Assembly: GCF_026341125.1 (NCBI RefSeq)
Contig: NZ_JAPEOR010000001.1
Location: forward strand, 2,418,001-2,482,000
Direction: 5' to 3'
Length of the DNA: 64,000 nucleotides
Source: Streptomyces sp. NBC_01142
GTDB taxonomy: Bacteria > Actinomycetota > Actinomycetes > Streptomycetales > Streptomycetaceae
The notes below the pieces were generated by a model. That model was not told the origin of the DNA. It saw only the letters and a program-made list of their open reading frames with translations, and did no database searches. Shown here in pieces: positions 63,813-64,000 of this stretch. The position numbers and the translations under genes were made by a program. The stretch's first letter is position 1; each line of letters begins with the position of its first letter.

Positions 63813-64000
63813 ATGGCTACTTCGACCGTATCGACCGCATCGACCGCCTTCCGGGCCGCGCGCAGGACCGACCGCCTCGACGTGCTGATAGCCGAGGTGC
63901 GCGAGGCCGTCGGACGGGGACTGCCGCCGGACCTGACGGCGTACCTGGTCGGTGAGCGTCTCGCGCCCCATCTGGGCGCGGACGATCTCCTCACCCCGGA
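63813..64000 (+). CDS. Start of a cysteine dioxygenase-like gene, 3' end beyond window
   Basis: 62 residues visible from the ATG at 63813. After a Thr/Ser start (MATSTVSTASTAFRAARR) come DVLIAEVREAVGRGLPPDLT and AYLVGERLAPHLGADDLLTP. This resembles the N-terminus of actinomycete cysteine dioxygenase family proteins, which oxidise cysteine to its sulfinate with iron. The metal-binding His residues would lie beyond the window. The neighbouring LysR gene supports the link. Confidence 0.65.
   Translation, partial: MATSTVSTASTAFRAARRTDRLDVLIAEVREAVGRGLPPDLTAYLVGERLAPHLGADDLLTP

Overview
The window is about 70% GC, uses GTG starts freely, and carries families typical of Streptomyces: ROK and PadR regulators, a DUF574 methyltransferase, DUF2254, a WGR/DUF4132 protein and Tat-secreted TIM barrels. 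I read it as a piece of a Streptomyces (or very close relative) chromosome. Only one clear mobile element (an IS1380-family insertion sequence) and one tRNA gene (Leu, anticodon GAG) are visible.

Layout. 0-5 kb: a membrane protein cut by the window edge, fdhD preceded by the decayed tail of an iron-sulfur formate dehydrogenase subunit, then a KAS III-like synthase, a NUDIX hydrolase and a GntR/FCD regulator. The same 13-bp core operator lies before fdhD and before the regulator. 5-10 kb: a 1681-bp IS1380 element with a 4-bp target duplication, sitting at the stop codon of a small secreted Ig-like protein, then two IPT/TIG-repeat proteins.

10-30.5 kb, plus strand, is the core of the window. 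A ROK regulator is followed by a sugar ABC importer (ATPase, permease, Tat lipoprotein), a Gfo/Idh dehydrogenase and a TIM-barrel isomerase. After a second promoter sharing a 54-bp element with the ROK promoter comes a 1229-residue secreted protein (sugar-dehydrogenase propeller, PKD, CBM6-like, ThuA, DUF1080). Then follows a tightly coupled ebo-type operon: inositol-phosphate-synthase-like enzyme, EboC/UbiA, TIM barrel, EboA, EboB/TatD, EboE, EboF phosphodiesterase and a secreted TIM barrel. It ends at a 12-bp terminator hairpin. The likely theme is capture of a sugar or cyclitol, its 3-keto oxidation and cleavage, and building or exporting a prenylated or cyclitol metabolite. That theme is inference.

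30.5-48 kb: a secreted HAD phosphatase, a frameshifted sucD remnant with a 27-bp triplication, an aldehyde dehydrogenase, a DUF2254 membrane protein, tRNA-Leu(GAG), an MDMPI-fold protein, a PadR-controlled divergon, an anti-sigma-like ATPase, a six-repeat IPT protein with almost identical 264-bp units flanked by diverged direct repeats, a secreted VWA pair, a small secreted protein, and a TetR/NTF2-like divergon with two GAGAA-N6-TTCTC sites.

48-64 kb, mostly minus strand: an EccA/CbbX-type AAA protein, an SGNH esterase, and a five-gene coupled cluster (WGR-DUF4132, MoxR, DUF5682, VWA, SWIM) with the composition of E. coli yehI-yehL-yehM-yehP-yehQ. The window closes with a DUF574 methyltransferase, a probably leaderless LysR gene and the start of a cysteine dioxygenase-like gene.

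Several otherwise conserved proteins carry low-complexity inserts made of short tandem DNA repeats.
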